A stretch of DNA of 64,000 bases from Burkholderia sp. BCC0506 (GTDB lineage Bacteria; Pseudomonadota; Gammaproteobacteria; Burkholderiales; Burkholderiaceae): positions 372,001 through 436,000 of the forward strand of contig NZ_CADFEN010000006.1 in the NCBI RefSeq assembly GCF_902833145.1, in the 5' to 3' direction. The notes under the pieces were generated by a model. It was not told where the DNA came from, did not search any database, and saw nothing but the letters and a program-made list of their open reading frames with translations. How positions within the stretch are numbered: position 1 is the first letter of the stretch; each line of letters opens with the position of its first letter. The position numbers and the translations under genes were made by a program. Below, piece by piece: positions 53,810 through 62,191 of this stretch.

Positions 53810-54318
53810 ACCGCCCGCAATACATCCTGCAGCCGGTCAATCCGTACTTCATCGTCTTCAGCCTCGCCGCCGCGTTCCTGCTGAACCTGATGCCGTGGGG
53901 CCGCCTGCCCGGCGTGCCCGACTTCGTCGCGCTCGTGCTGCTGTTCTGGAACATCCACCAGCCGCGCAAGGTCGGGATGGGCGTCGCGTTCGCGCTCGGC
54001 ATCCTGATGGACGTGCACGACGCGGGGCTGCTCGGCGAGCACGCGCTCGCCTATACGCTGCTGTCGTACGGCGCGATCACGATCCACCGCCGCGTGCTGT
54101 GGATGCCGATCGGCGTGCAGGTGCTGTACGTCACGCCGCTGCTCGTCGCCGCGCAGCTCGTGCCGTTCGTGATCCGCCTGCTGATGGGCGCCGCGTTCCC
54201 CGGCTGGCGCTACCTCGTCGACGGTTTCGTCGAAGCCGCGCTGTGGCCGATCGCGAGCCACCTGCTGCTGATGCCGCAACGCCGCCCGGTCGACCCGGAC
54301 GATACGCGCCCGATCTGA
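53806..54318 (+). CDS. mreD: Rod shape-determining protein MreD
   Basis: MreD is a small inner-membrane member of the elongation complex. The 170-residue protein has about five hydrophobic segments (FIVFSLAAAFLLNLMPWGRL, DFVALVLLFWNIHQPRKVGM, VLYVTPLLVAAQLVPFVIRL) and the conserved ALGILMDVHDAGLLGEHALAY signature. It overlaps mreC as ATGA. Confidence 0.95.
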   Translation: MNRPQYILQPVNPYFIVFSLAAAFLLNLMPWGRLPGVPDFVALVLLFWNIHQPRKVGMGVAFALGILMDVHDAGLLGEHALAYTLLSYGAITIHRRVLWMPIGVQVLYVTPLLVAAQLVPFVIRLLMGAAFPGWRYLVDGFVEAALWPIASHLLLMPQRRPVDPDDTRPI

Positions 54319-54419
54319 GCCGGACCGATCTTGAATACCCGCCGCCCCCACGCCCGCCGCGCGCCGCGCTCCGGGGCGGCCCCTCGCCCGTGCCCGCGCG
54401 CGGGCCAGATTGCGCTTAA

Positions 54420-56690
54420 ATGACCGAATTCAACGACACCCAACAGCAGCTCTCGAAGTTCCGCCTGCGCGTCGCGGCGGCGGGCGTGTTCGTGTTCGTC
54501 TGCTTCGGGCTGCTCGCGAGCCGCTTCTTCTACCTGCAGCTGATGCAGCACGGCAAATACGCGCTGCAGGCCGAGGAAAACCGCATCTCGGTCGCACCGA
54601 TCGTGCCGAACCGCGGCATCATCACCGACCGCAACGGCGTGATCCTCGCGAAGAACTACTCGGCGTACACGCTCGAGATCACGCCGTCGAAGCTCGACGA
54701 CACGCTCGACAACACGATCGACAAGCTGTCCGAGATCGTCCCGATCGACGCACGCGACCGCCGCCGCTTCAAGAAGCTGCAGGAAGACTCGAAGAACTTC
54801 GAGAGCCTGCCGATCCGCACGCGGCTCACCGACGCCGAAGTCGCGCGCTTCACCGCGCAGCGTTTCCGCTTCCCCGGCGTCGACGTGCGCGCGCGGCTGT
54901 TCCGCCAGTACCCGCTCGGCATGACGGCCGCGCACGTGATCGGCTATATCGGCCGGATCTCGAAGCGCGACCAGGATCGCATCGACGCGATGAGCGACGA
55001 CAACGACAGCGACCAGGAGCACTACGATCCGCGCCGCGACGCGAACAACTACAAGGGCACCGACTACATCGGCAAGATCGGCGTCGAGCAGAGCTACGAG
55101 ACCGAACTGCACGGGCTGACGGGCTTCGAGGAAGTCGAGGTGACGGCCGGCGGCCGGCCGGTGCGCACGCTGTCGCGCACGCAGGCGACGCCCGGCAACA
55201 ACCTCGTGCTGTCGCTCGACATCGGCCTGCAGCAGGTCGCCGAGCAGGCGTTCGCCGGCAAGCGCGGCGCGCTCGTCGCGATCGAGCCGAAGACGGGCGA
55301 CGTGCTCGCGTTCGTGTCGTCGCCGAGCTTCGACCCGAACTCGTTCGTCGACGGCATCGACCAGCAGACCTGGGACGAGCTGAACAACTCGCCCGACAAG
55401 CCGCTGCTGAACCGCCCGCTGCACGGCACCTACCCGCCCGGCTCGACGTACAAGCCGTTCATGGCGCTCGCGGGCCTGACGCTCGGCAAGCGCACGCCGG
55501 GCTGGGGCTTCCAGGACCCGGGCTACTTCACGTTCGGCGGCCACACGTTCCGCAACGACGTGCGCTCGGGCCAGGGCTGGGTCGACATGAACAAGGCGAT
55601 CATGGTGTCGAACGACACCTACTTCTACATGCTCGCGCGCGACCTCGGCGTGAACGCGATCGCGAACTTCATGAAGCCGTTCGGCTTCGGCCAGATCACC
55701 GGCATCGACATCCAGGGCGAGGCGCGCGGGATCCTGCCGTCGACCGACTGGAAGAAGAAGGCGTTCAAGAAGGCCGCGCAGCAGAAGTGGTTCGACGGCG
55801 AGACGATCAGCCTCGGGATCGGCCAGGGCTACAACTCGTTCACGATCCTGCAGCTCGCGCATGCCACGGCAACGCTCGCGAACAACGGCGTCGTGATGAA
55901 GCCTCACCTCGTGAAGGAAGTCGAGGATCCGATCTCGCGCGCGCGCCATCTGACCGTGCCGAAGGAAAGCGAGGTGATCCCGCTGAAGGCGGCCGACATC
56001 GACGTCGTGAAGCGCGGGATGGAGAACGTGATCGAGAACCCGTCCGGCACCGCGTACAAGGTGTTCCGCGGCGCGCCGTACCTCGCCGCCGGCAAGACCG
56101 GTACCGCGCAGGTGTTCTCGCTGCAAGGCTCGAACTACAAGGGCCACCTGCTCGCCGAGCACCTGCGCGACCACGCGCTGTTCATCGCGTATGCGCCGGT
56201 CGACCACCCGCAGATCGCGCTCGCGCTGGTCGTCGAGAACGGCGGCTGGGGTGCCCAGGCCGCCGGCCCGATCGCGCGACGCGTGCTCGACTACTACCTG
56301 GTCGAGCGCCAGAACCCGAAGAACGAAGCCGCGGCCGTGGCCGCCGCGGCGTCGGCGACCGAGCCGGTGAGCGCGCCGGTGGTCGGTGACACGTCGAAGC
56401 CGGCCACGATCGCGGCCGGCTTCACCGCGCTGCCGCAGCCGGTCGTGCCGTCGGCCGCCAGCGCGGCCGAGGCCGCGTCGGGTGCCTCGGGCGCGGCGGG
56501 CGCCAGCGCCACGGCGCCGGCCGACGCGAGCGCCGCGGCGCCGATGCCCGCGAGCCTGCCGCCGATCCGGCGCCCGCACCGGCCGCGCCGGCCCGCCAGC
56601 GACGCGCAGCCGCTCGCCGCCGCGCCGCGGGACGACAACCATCGTGCGACGGCCCCCGCGAAAGCGGTGGACGCCGGCACCGCTCATTAA
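54420..56690 (+). CDS. mrdA: Penicillin-binding protein 2 (MrdA)
   Basis: PBP2 is the transpeptidase of the elongation machinery. The 756-residue protein has one N-terminal membrane helix (VAAAGVFVFVCFGLLASRFF). The non-catalytic pedestal has RGIITDRNGVILAKN. The transpeptidase motifs are STYK (Ser342), SND (Ser397) and KTGTA (Lys559). It is about 120 residues longer than E. coli PBP2 because of an Ala/Pro/Arg-rich C-terminal tail from about residue 640. It is followed after 11 bases by mrdB, its SEDS partner. Confidence 0.96.
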   Translation: MTEFNDTQQQLSKFRLRVAAAGVFVFVCFGLLASRFFYLQLMQHGKYALQAEENRISVAPIVPNRGIITDRNGVILAKNYSAYTLEITPSKLDDTLDNTIDKLSEIVPIDARDRRRFKKLQEDSKNFESLPIRTRLTDAEVARFTAQRFRFPGVDVRARLFRQYPLGMTAAHVIGYIGRISKRDQDRIDAMSDDNDSDQEHYDPRRDANNYKGTDYIGKIGVEQSYETELHGLTGFEEVEVTAGGRPVRTLSRTQATPGNNLVLSLDIGLQQVAEQAFAGKRGALVAIEPKTGDVLAFVSSPSFDPNSFVDGIDQQTWDELNNSPDKPLLNRPLHGTYPPGSTYKPFMALAGLTLGKRTPGWGFQDPGYFTFGGHTFRNDVRSGQGWVDMNKAIMVSNDTYFYMLARDLGVNAIANFMKPFGFGQITGIDIQGEARGILPSTDWKKKAFKKAAQQKWFDGETISLGIGQGYNSFTILQLAHATATLANNGVVMKPHLVKEVEDPISRARHLTVPKESEVIPLKAADIDVVKRGMENVIENPSGTAYKVFRGAPYLAAGKTGTAQVFSLQGSNYKGHLLAEHLRDHALFIAYAPVDHPQIALALVVENGGWGAQAAGPIARRVLDYYLVERQNPKNEAAAVAAAASATEPVSAPVVGDTSKPATIAAGFTALPQPVVPSAASAAEAASGASGAAGASATAPADASAAAPMPASLPPIRRPHRPRRPASDAQPLAAAPRDDNHRATAPAKAVDAGTAH

Positions 56691-56701
56691 CGGAGAAAGG
56701 C

Positions 56702-57850
56702 ATGCAATTCGACAAGCGCGCCTGGCTCGACAAGATCAAGCAGATGTTCGCGGGCTTCGACCGCCCGCTCGCCCTCATCGTGTTCCTGCTGCTGTGCGTC
56801 GGCATCGTCACGCTGTACAGCGCGTCGATCGACATGCCGGGCCGCGTCGAGGACCAGTTGCGCAACATCCTGCTGACGTTCGTGCTGATGTGGGTGATCG
56901 CCAACATCCCGCCGACCACGCTGATGCGCTTCGCGGTCCCGCTCTACACGTTCGGGGTCACGCTGCTGATTGCCGTCGCGCTGTTCGGGATGACCAAGAA
57001 GGGCGCGAAGCGCTGGCTGAACGTCGGCGTCGTGATCCAGCCGTCGGAAATCCTCAAGATCGCGACGCCGCTGATGCTCGCGTGGTACTACCAGCGCCGC
57101 GAGGGCGGGCTGCGCTGGTACGACTTCGTCGCCGCGTTCGGGATCCTGCTGGTGCCGGTCGGGCTGATCGCGAAGCAGCCCGACCTCGGCACCGGCCTGC
57201 TCGTGTTCGCGGCCGGCTTCTTCGTGATCTACCTCGCCGGCCTGTCGTTCAAGCTGATCGTGCCCGTGCTCGTCGCGGGCGTGATCGCGGTCGGCTCGAT
57301 CGCCGTGTTCGAGGAACGCATCTGCCAGCCCGAAGTACAGTGGCCGCTGATGCACGACTACCAGAAACACCGGGTGTGCACGCTGCTCGACCCGACGTCC
57401 GACCCGCTCGGCAAGGGCTTCCACACGATCCAGGCCGTGATCGCGATCGGCTCGGGCGGCGTGCTCGGCAAGGGCTACCTGAAAGGCACGCAGGCGCACC
57501 TCGAATTCATTCCGGAAAAGCACACCGACTTCATCTTCGCGGTGTTCTCGGAGGAATGGGGGCTCGCCGGCGGGCTCGTGCTGCTCACGCTGTACATGTC
57601 GCTGATCGCGCGCGGGCTCTACATCGCCGCGCAGGGCGCGACGCTGTTCGGCCGGCTGCTCGCGGGTTCGCTCACGCTCGCGTTCTTCGTCTACGCGTTC
57701 GTCAACATCGGGATGGTGAGCGGCGTGCTGCCGGTCGTCGGCGTGCCGCTGCCGTTCATGAGCTACGGCGGCACCGCGCTCACGACGCTCGGCATCGCGA
57801 TCGGGATGATCATGAGCGTCGGCCGGCAGCGGCGGCTGATGAAGAGCTGA
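56702..57850 (+). CDS. mrdB: Peptidoglycan glycosyltransferase RodA (MrdB)
   Basis: RodA is the SEDS-family glycan polymerase that works with PBP2. The 382-residue protein has about ten membrane helices and the SEDS signatures ILKIATPLMLAWYYQRREGG, KQPDLGTGLLVFAAGFFVIY, FIPEKHTDFIFAVFSEEWGL and GVPLPFMSYGGTALTTLGIA. The catalytic Asp is expected in the EKHTDFIF loop region. It is the last gene of the cluster and is followed by a terminator. Confidence 0.97.
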   Translation: MQFDKRAWLDKIKQMFAGFDRPLALIVFLLLCVGIVTLYSASIDMPGRVEDQLRNILLTFVLMWVIANIPPTTLMRFAVPLYTFGVTLLIAVALFGMTKKGAKRWLNVGVVIQPSEILKIATPLMLAWYYQRREGGLRWYDFVAAFGILLVPVGLIAKQPDLGTGLLVFAAGFFVIYLAGLSFKLIVPVLVAGVIAVGSIAVFEERICQPEVQWPLMHDYQKHRVCTLLDPTSDPLGKGFHTIQAVIAIGSGGVLGKGYLKGTQAHLEFIPEKHTDFIFAVFSEEWGLAGGLVLLTLYMSLIARGLYIAAQGATLFGRLLAGSLTLAFFVYAFVNIGMVSGVLPVVGVPLPFMSYGGTALTTLGIAIGMIMSVGRQRRLMKS

Positions 57851-57878
57851 CCGCGGCCTGCACCGCCACACACGAACA

Positions 57879-57899
57879 CGGCGCCGAGGCGCCGTTTTT
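57879..57899 (+). terminator. Terminator of the mre-mrd operon
   Basis: CGGCGCC (57879-57885) and GGCGCCG (57888-57894) form a GC stem followed by TTTTTC, 28 bases after the mrdB stop codon. Confidence 0.88.
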
Positions 57900-57915
57900 C
57901 ATTGGGCGGGGCCGC

Positions 57916-58662
57916 TCACTGCGGCGGCGCATGCGGCTTGCCCGGCTCCGCGCCGGCGCCCGATGCCGGCGCCTTCAGCCGCGCGCTCAGCTCCTTGAAT
58001 TTCATCCCGGCGGTCTCGTCGCCCTGCGCGGCCGCCGCCGCGTAATACGCCCGCGCGATGTTCAGGTTCTGCGCGACGCCGTCGCCGCCGCGCTCGTAGA
58101 ACGACGCGGTCACGTACTGTGCGGTCGGCTCGCCCGCGTCGGCGGCCTGCTTGTACCACGCGAACGCCTGCCGGTTGTCGCGCGGCGTGCCGCGCCCGTC
58201 GAGGAACTGGTTCGCGAGCGACAGTTCGGCCTGCACGTGCCCCTGCTTCGCGGCCCGCAGGAACCAGCGATGCGCTTCAGCCGGATTGCGCGCGACGAAC
58301 TCGCCATCGTCGAACATCCGGCCGTACACGTACTGCGCATGCGACATGTTCGCTTCCGCCGCGCGCTTGAGCCAGCGCAGCCCTTCGTCGACGTTCGCCG
58401 TCACGCCTTCGCCCGTCAGCAGCATCATCGCGTAATTGAACTGCGCGAGGCGATCGCCGCGCTCGGCCGCATCGTGGAACTGCACGAGCGCCGCGCGATA
58501 GTCGCCGGCGTTGTAGTCGGCGACCGCCGATTGCGTCTCGCGCGACGGATCGGGCTTCGCTTGCGGCGCGCCCTGCGCGGCGGCCGCCGCCCATACGGCC
58601 CACAGGCCGACCATCGCCCCGATTCGCGCGCGCCTGAGGCACGCACCGTCTGCGCCGTTCAT
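57916..58662 (-). CDS. Sel1-repeat (tetratricopeptide-like) exported protein
   Basis: The 248-residue protein has a signal-like N-terminus (ARIGAMVGLWAVWAAAAAQG). Four or five Sel1-type helical repeats of about 36 residues follow, such as RLAQFNYAMMLLTGEGVTAN, AHAQYVYG-type SHAQYVYGRMFDDGEFVA and VQAELSLANQFLDGRGTPRD. The C-terminus is Pro/Ala-rich. Sel1 proteins are scaffolds for protein contacts in the periplasm; the partner is unknown. Its ATG overlaps the stop codon of the upstream aldolase gene. Confidence 0.85.
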   Translation of the reverse strand: MNGADGACLRRARIGAMVGLWAVWAAAAAQGAPQAKPDPSRETQSAVADYNAGDYRAALVQFHDAAERGDRLAQFNYAMMLLTGEGVTANVDEGLRWLKRAAEANMSHAQYVYGRMFDDGEFVARNPAEAHRWFLRAAKQGHVQAELSLANQFLDGRGTPRDNRQAFAWYKQAADAGEPTAQYVTASFYERGGDGVAQNLNIARAYYAAAAAQGDETAGMKFKELSARLKAPASGAGAEPGKPHAPPQ

Positions 58663-59444
58663 GACCGTACCTCCTGCAGCGCCTGCCGCGTCGCGCGCAA
58701 CAGCCAGCTCACGTCGGCCGACACCGCGATCATCCGGTAGCCGGCCTCGCGATACTGGCGCGCGGCCGCCGTATCGCCCGCGAAGATGCCGACCGCGACG
58801 CCCGCCTGCTTGCCGGCCGCGAGCACCCGCGCCACCGCGGTTTCGACGTCCGGGTGACGGATATCGCCGAGATGGCCGAGGCTCGCCGCGAGATCGGCCG
58901 GGCCGACGAACAGGCAATCGACGCCGGGCGTCGCCGCGATCCGCTCGACTTCGTCGACGCCGCGCGCCGATTCGATCTGCACGACCACCGCGACTTGCGC
59001 ATTCGCCGTCTGCAGGTAGTCGCGGCGCATGCCGAACGCCGCCGCGCGTACCATGCCCGCGACGCCGCGCAGCCCGTCGGGCGTGTCGGGCGACGGGAAG
59101 CGCGTGAGCCGCACCGCGTGCGCGGCGTCGTCGGGCGTCTCGATGCACGGGAACATCAGCGTGCGCGCGCCGGCGTCGAGCGCGCGCTTCACGAGCCACG
59201 GCTCGCGCGCCGGCACGCGCACGACGGGCTCGCTCGGCAGGTGCGCCGCGGCAATCGCGCGCAGTTGCGACGCCACGTCGCGACTGTCGTTCGGCGCATG
59301 CTCCATGTCGATGCAGAGCCAGTCGTAACCGGCATGCGCGAGCGCTTCCGCGGCCGATTCGCTGCCGAGCGACAGCCACAGGCCGTACAGCGGCTCGTCA
59401 CCGTCGCGCAGGCGTTGTTTGAGGGAATTGGTGAGCGTGCTCAT
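58659..59444 (-). CDS. HpcH/HpaI-type class II aldolase
   Basis: The 261-residue protein is a metal-dependent pyruvate aldolase of the HpcH/HpaI family. It has LYGLWLSLGSESAAEALAHA, the catalytic DWLCIDMEHAPNDSRDVASQ, metal-binding VVVQIESARGVDEVERIAAT, and CLFVGPADLAASLGHLGDIR. Relatives cleave 4-hydroxy-2-oxo acids in aromatic catabolism or rhamnonate degradation. With no catabolic neighbours here, the substrate cannot be assigned. GGAGG lies seven bases before the ATG. Confidence 0.9.
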   Translation of the reverse strand: MSTLTNSLKQRLRDGDEPLYGLWLSLGSESAAEALAHAGYDWLCIDMEHAPNDSRDVASQLRAIAAAHLPSEPVVRVPAREPWLVKRALDAGARTLMFPCIETPDDAAHAVRLTRFPSPDTPDGLRGVAGMVRAAAFGMRRDYLQTANAQVAVVVQIESARGVDEVERIAATPGVDCLFVGPADLAASLGHLGDIRHPDVETAVARVLAAGKQAGVAVGIFAGDTAAARQYREAGYRMIAVSADVSWLLRATRQALQEVRS

Positions 59445-59790
59445 CGATACGGCCTCCGGAACGGCAATCGAACGGGACCAGCAACAGGCGAAGCGGAACG
59501 CACGCCGCCGGGCAACCGCAGCACGGCGGTGGCAGATTACGCGCCGGAGAACGTGAGTCGGCCCGGCACGGCCGATCTGACAGCGCGGGCCGCGCAATGG
59601 GTCATGCGAGCGTTGTTCGGCGCCGCACGACGATCATAGCGCGGCGGCATGCGGAATGCGGGAACCGACGGAGGGAAGCCGTGCCGACGCGCAGGCAGAC
59701 GCGGCGGCGGGGCGCAAGGGAAGGCGACGCCGCAAGGCGCGGCGACGGGCAGCCCGCGCCGCACGGCATGGGCTGCCGGGGAAGGCAGGA
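59445..59790. other. 346-bp region between the aldolase gene and queD
   Basis: This holds the upstream region of the aldolase gene (minus strand) and the downstream flank of queD. It is GC-rich; open frames on both strands give Arg-rich products without coding bias. I see no terminator with a T-run and no repeat. Confidence 0.4.
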
Positions 59791-60243
59791 TCAGCGGCCG
59801 GGCTGGCGCTCGACGTCGGCCCAGCAGTTCGGCGTTTCGTACAGACGCACGCGCTCGAGGCGCAGGTTCACGCCGTAGTGCGCGTCGTACACGTTCGCGA
59901 GCAGGTCGAACGCGATCGCCGCGAGGTTTTCGACGGTCGGGATCCGGTCGATCACGACGGTCTTGTGGTCGGCCATCTGCTCGAGGAACGAGCGCACGAC
60001 CTCGTCGCGCGCGTAGACGAGGAACGCGTGGTCCCACTTGCTGACGAGGTGCTCCATCGCGAGCGCCTTCACGTCGGCGAAATCCATCACCATGCCGCGG
60101 TCGGGCGCCCCCTCGGTATCGACGAGATCGCCGCGCAGCGTGATTTCGAGCACGTAGCGATGGCCGTGCAGGTTCCTGCACTGGCTGCGGTGATCGGGAA
60201 TGCGGTGGCCCGCGTCGAATTCGAGTTTTCGGGTAATCAGCAC
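59791..60243 (-). CDS. queD: 6-carboxy-5,6,7,8-tetrahydropterin synthase QueD
   Basis: QueD makes carboxytetrahydropterin from dihydroneopterin triphosphate, an early step toward queuosine. The 150-residue protein has the zinc ligands and catalytic Cys in FDAGHRIPDHRSQCRNLHGH, MVMDFADVKALAMEHLVSKW, and LETPN-type ending RVRLYETPNCWADVE. It is last of the queC-queE-queD run on the minus strand, 18 bases after queE. Confidence 0.96.
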   Translation of the reverse strand: MLITRKLEFDAGHRIPDHRSQCRNLHGHRYVLEITLRGDLVDTEGAPDRGMVMDFADVKALAMEHLVSKWDHAFLVYARDEVVRSFLEQMADHKTVVIDRIPTVENLAAIAFDLLANVYDAHYGVNLRLERVRLYETPNCWADVERQPGR

Positions 60244-60261
60244 GATGTCAAAAGCCGTGGC

Positions 60262-60894
60262 TCAGGGAATGTTCAGATATTTGTGGGTCTGCATCGACAG
60301 CCGCCACTGCGGATGACGCTTGCACCAGTCGATCGCGAGCTTCGTGTTGAGGTCGCGCGACGGGCCGTCCATCGGCTGGACGAGGAAATATTCGAAGTCG
60401 AGCTTCGCGTAATCGGCGAGCCGCTGGTTGTCCTGCGGCACGACGACCTTCAGTTCGTTGCCCTTCGTGACGACGAGCGGCGCATCGGCCTTCGGGCTCA
60501 CGCAGATCCAGTCGATCGATTCGAGCACGGGCAGCGAACCGTTGGTCTCGATCGCGATCTCGAAGCCCGCCGCATGCAGCGCGTCGACGAGCGGCTGGTC
60601 GAGCTGCAGCATCGGCTCGCCGCCCGTGCAGACGACGAAGCGGTGCGCTTCGCCGTCCGGCCACAGGCCGGCGATCGTCGCGACGAGCGCCGCGGCGTCC
60701 TTGAACTTGCCGCCGTTCTCGCCGTCGGTGCCGACGAAGTCCGTATCGCAGAAGCGGCACACGGCCTCCGCACGATCCTCCTCGCGGCCCGACCACAGGT
60801 TGCAGCCGGCGAACCGGCAGAACACGGCCGGCCGGCCCGCGTTCGCGCCCTCGCCCTGCAACGTGTAGAAAATTTCCTTGACCGCGTAAGTCAT
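60262..60894 (-). CDS. queE: 7-carboxy-7-deazaguanine synthase QueE (radical SAM)
   Basis: QueE contracts the pterin ring to 7-carboxy-7-deazaguanine. The 210-residue minimal radical-SAM protein has YTLQGEGANAGRPAVFCRFA, then C-NLW followed by 14 residues and CRFC, a CX14CX2C cluster motif rather than the usual CX3CX2C. That expanded motif is the one established for Burkholderia multivorans QueE. TGGEPMLQLDQPLV is the SAM-binding GGEP part. It follows queC by 75 bases. Confidence 0.95.
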   Translation of the reverse strand: MTYAVKEIFYTLQGEGANAGRPAVFCRFAGCNLWSGREEDRAEAVCRFCDTDFVGTDGENGGKFKDAAALVATIAGLWPDGEAHRFVVCTGGEPMLQLDQPLVDALHAAGFEIAIETNGSLPVLESIDWICVSPKADAPLVVTKGNELKVVVPQDNQRLADYAKLDFEYFLVQPMDGPSRDLNTKLAIDWCKRHPQWRLSMQTHKYLNIP

Positions 60895-60969
60895 CGTGCT
60901 TCGTCCGGCTCGCGCCGCTCGTTGTCGATCAGAATCCGTTGTCCATCAAGCGCTGCCCGCGCCGCCGCG

Positions 60970-61704
60970 TCACAGCGGCGCTTCGGTCACCCGCTCGCCC
61001 TTCAGGTAGGCTTCGTAGCCGCGCTTGCGCAGCTTGCACGCCGGGCATTCGCCGCAGCCGAAGCCCCAGTCGTGCAATTCCGCGCGCTCGCCCACGTAGC
61101 ACGTGTGCGTCTCGACGCGGATCAGCTCGACGAGCGCCTCGCCGCCGAGCTGTTCGGCGAGCTGCCAGGTCTGCGCCTTGTCGAGCCACATCAGCGGCGT
61201 CTCGAGCACCATGCGCGTGTCCATCCCGAGATTCAGCGCGACCTGCAGCGCCTTCATCGTGTCGTCGCGGCAGTCGGGATAGCCGGAAAAATCGGTCTCG
61301 CACATCCCGCCGACCAGCACGCGCAGCCCGCGGCGATAGGCGATCGCCGCGGCGATCGTCATGAACATCAGGTTGCGGCCCGGCACGAACGTGTTCGGCA
61401 GGCCGTTCGCCGCCGTCTCGATCTCGATCGTGCGCGTCATCGCGGTATCGCTGATCGCGCCGAGCACCGACAGGTCGATCATGTGATCGTCGCCGAGCCG
61501 GTCCGACCACGCCGGAAACTTGCGCTTCAGCGCTTCGCGCACGCCTTCGCGACACTCGAGTTCGACGCGATGACGCTGCCCGTAATCGAAGCCGAGCGTC
61601 TCGACCGTCTGGTAGCGTTCGAGGGCCCACGCCACGCACGTGGCCGAGTCCTGCCCGCCGGAAAACAACACGAGCGCGCCGTCTTTAGCGTCTGTCCGAA
61701 TCAC
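60970..61704 (-). CDS. queC: 7-cyano-7-deazaguanine synthase QueC
   Basis: QueC converts carboxydeazaguanine to preQ0 with ATP and ammonia. The 244-residue protein has the PP-loop [40 protein letters not shown], and the zinc-binding [20 protein letters not shown]. Translation most likely starts at GTG 61704 ([14 protein letters not shown]), because the frame further upstream is Arg/Pro-rich and unlike the family. I looked for a preQ1 riboswitch in front and saw none. Confidence 0.95.
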   Translation of the reverse strand: MIRTDAKDGALVLFSGGQDSATCVAWALERYQTVETLGFDYGQRHRVELECREGVREALKRKFPAWSDRLGDDHMIDLSVLGAISDTAMTRTIEIETAANGLPNTFVPGRNLMFMTIAAAIAYRRGLRVLVGGMCETDFSGYPDCRDDTMKALQVALNLGMDTRMVLETPLMWLDKAQTWQLAEQLGGEALVELIRVETHTCYVGERAELHDWGFGCGECPACKLRKRGYEAYLKGERVTEAPL

Positions 61705-62015
61705 CGTGATACTCCGTGAATGTGTAGGCTCGCGTCGCGCTGCGTCCCGAGGCCGGCGGCCGCCGGACGGCCCGACGCGGCCGGCCTGCGCCGGCTCGAC
61801 CAGTATAGGCAGCGCGGTCGGCCGCGAATGCGGCGGCGCGCTTATACCGCTCATCGCGCGGCATCGTTGCCGCGCGCCACGGCAGGCGCGCCGCGGGCAG
61901 CCTGCCATGCGCATGAAGCGATGCGCTAAGTCATTGAGCGGGCACGGATTTTATCATGCCCCGGCGAATGCTGCCGGGCCCGCCGCCCACCTCACGCAAT
62001 ACCCACCACAAACGA
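61705..62015. other. 311-bp region upstream of queC
   Basis: This holds the queC promoter region and the flank of the tRNA-Phe terminator. It is GC-rich with a few AT-rich spots (for example TTTTATCATGCC at 61950-61961, which on the minus strand gives a GATAAAA box). No gene or RNA is recognised. Confidence 0.4.
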
Positions 62016-62049
62016 AAAACCCCAAGAACCTTCCGATTCTTGGGGTTTT
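62016..62049 (-). terminator. Terminator of tRNA-Phe
   Basis: AAAACCCCAAGAA (62016-62028) and TTCTTGGGGTTTT (62037-62049) form a perfect 13-bp stem around an 8-base loop, with a T-run at the minus-strand 3' end. It lies six bases after the tRNA. Confidence 0.93.
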
Positions 62050-62055
62050 AAATGC

Positions 62056-62131
62056 TGGTGGCCTGGGACGGAATCGAACCATCGACACGCGGATTTTCAA
62101 TCCGCTGCTCTACCAACTGAGCTACCGGGCC
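62056..62131 (-). tRNA. tRNA-Phe (anticodon GAA)
   Basis: On the minus strand the 76-base gene begins GGCCCGGTAGCTCAG and ends with an encoded CCA. The anticodon stem GCGGA/TCCGC holds the loop TTGAAAA, so the anticodon is GAA. The D-loop (AGTTGGTAGA) and T-loop (TTCGATT) are normal. In the acceptor stem the fifth pair is C62127 with A62064, a mismatch; the other six pairs are G-C. Confidence 0.96.
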
Positions 62132-62191
62132 AACGAAGAATGAAAGTATATCGAGCTCTTCGTCCCTGAGCAAGTGCTTTCGCAAAATATT

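Noticed and set aside
61705-62015. Possible preQ1 riboswitch in front of queC
   Set aside because: No preQ1-I type stem followed by an A-rich tail, nor a type II arrangement, could be found near the GTG start.
61640-62143. Plus-strand frame ending in a peptide that runs across the tRNA-Phe region
   Set aside because: The end is the antisense of tRNA-Phe and its terminator, a well-known annotation artefact.
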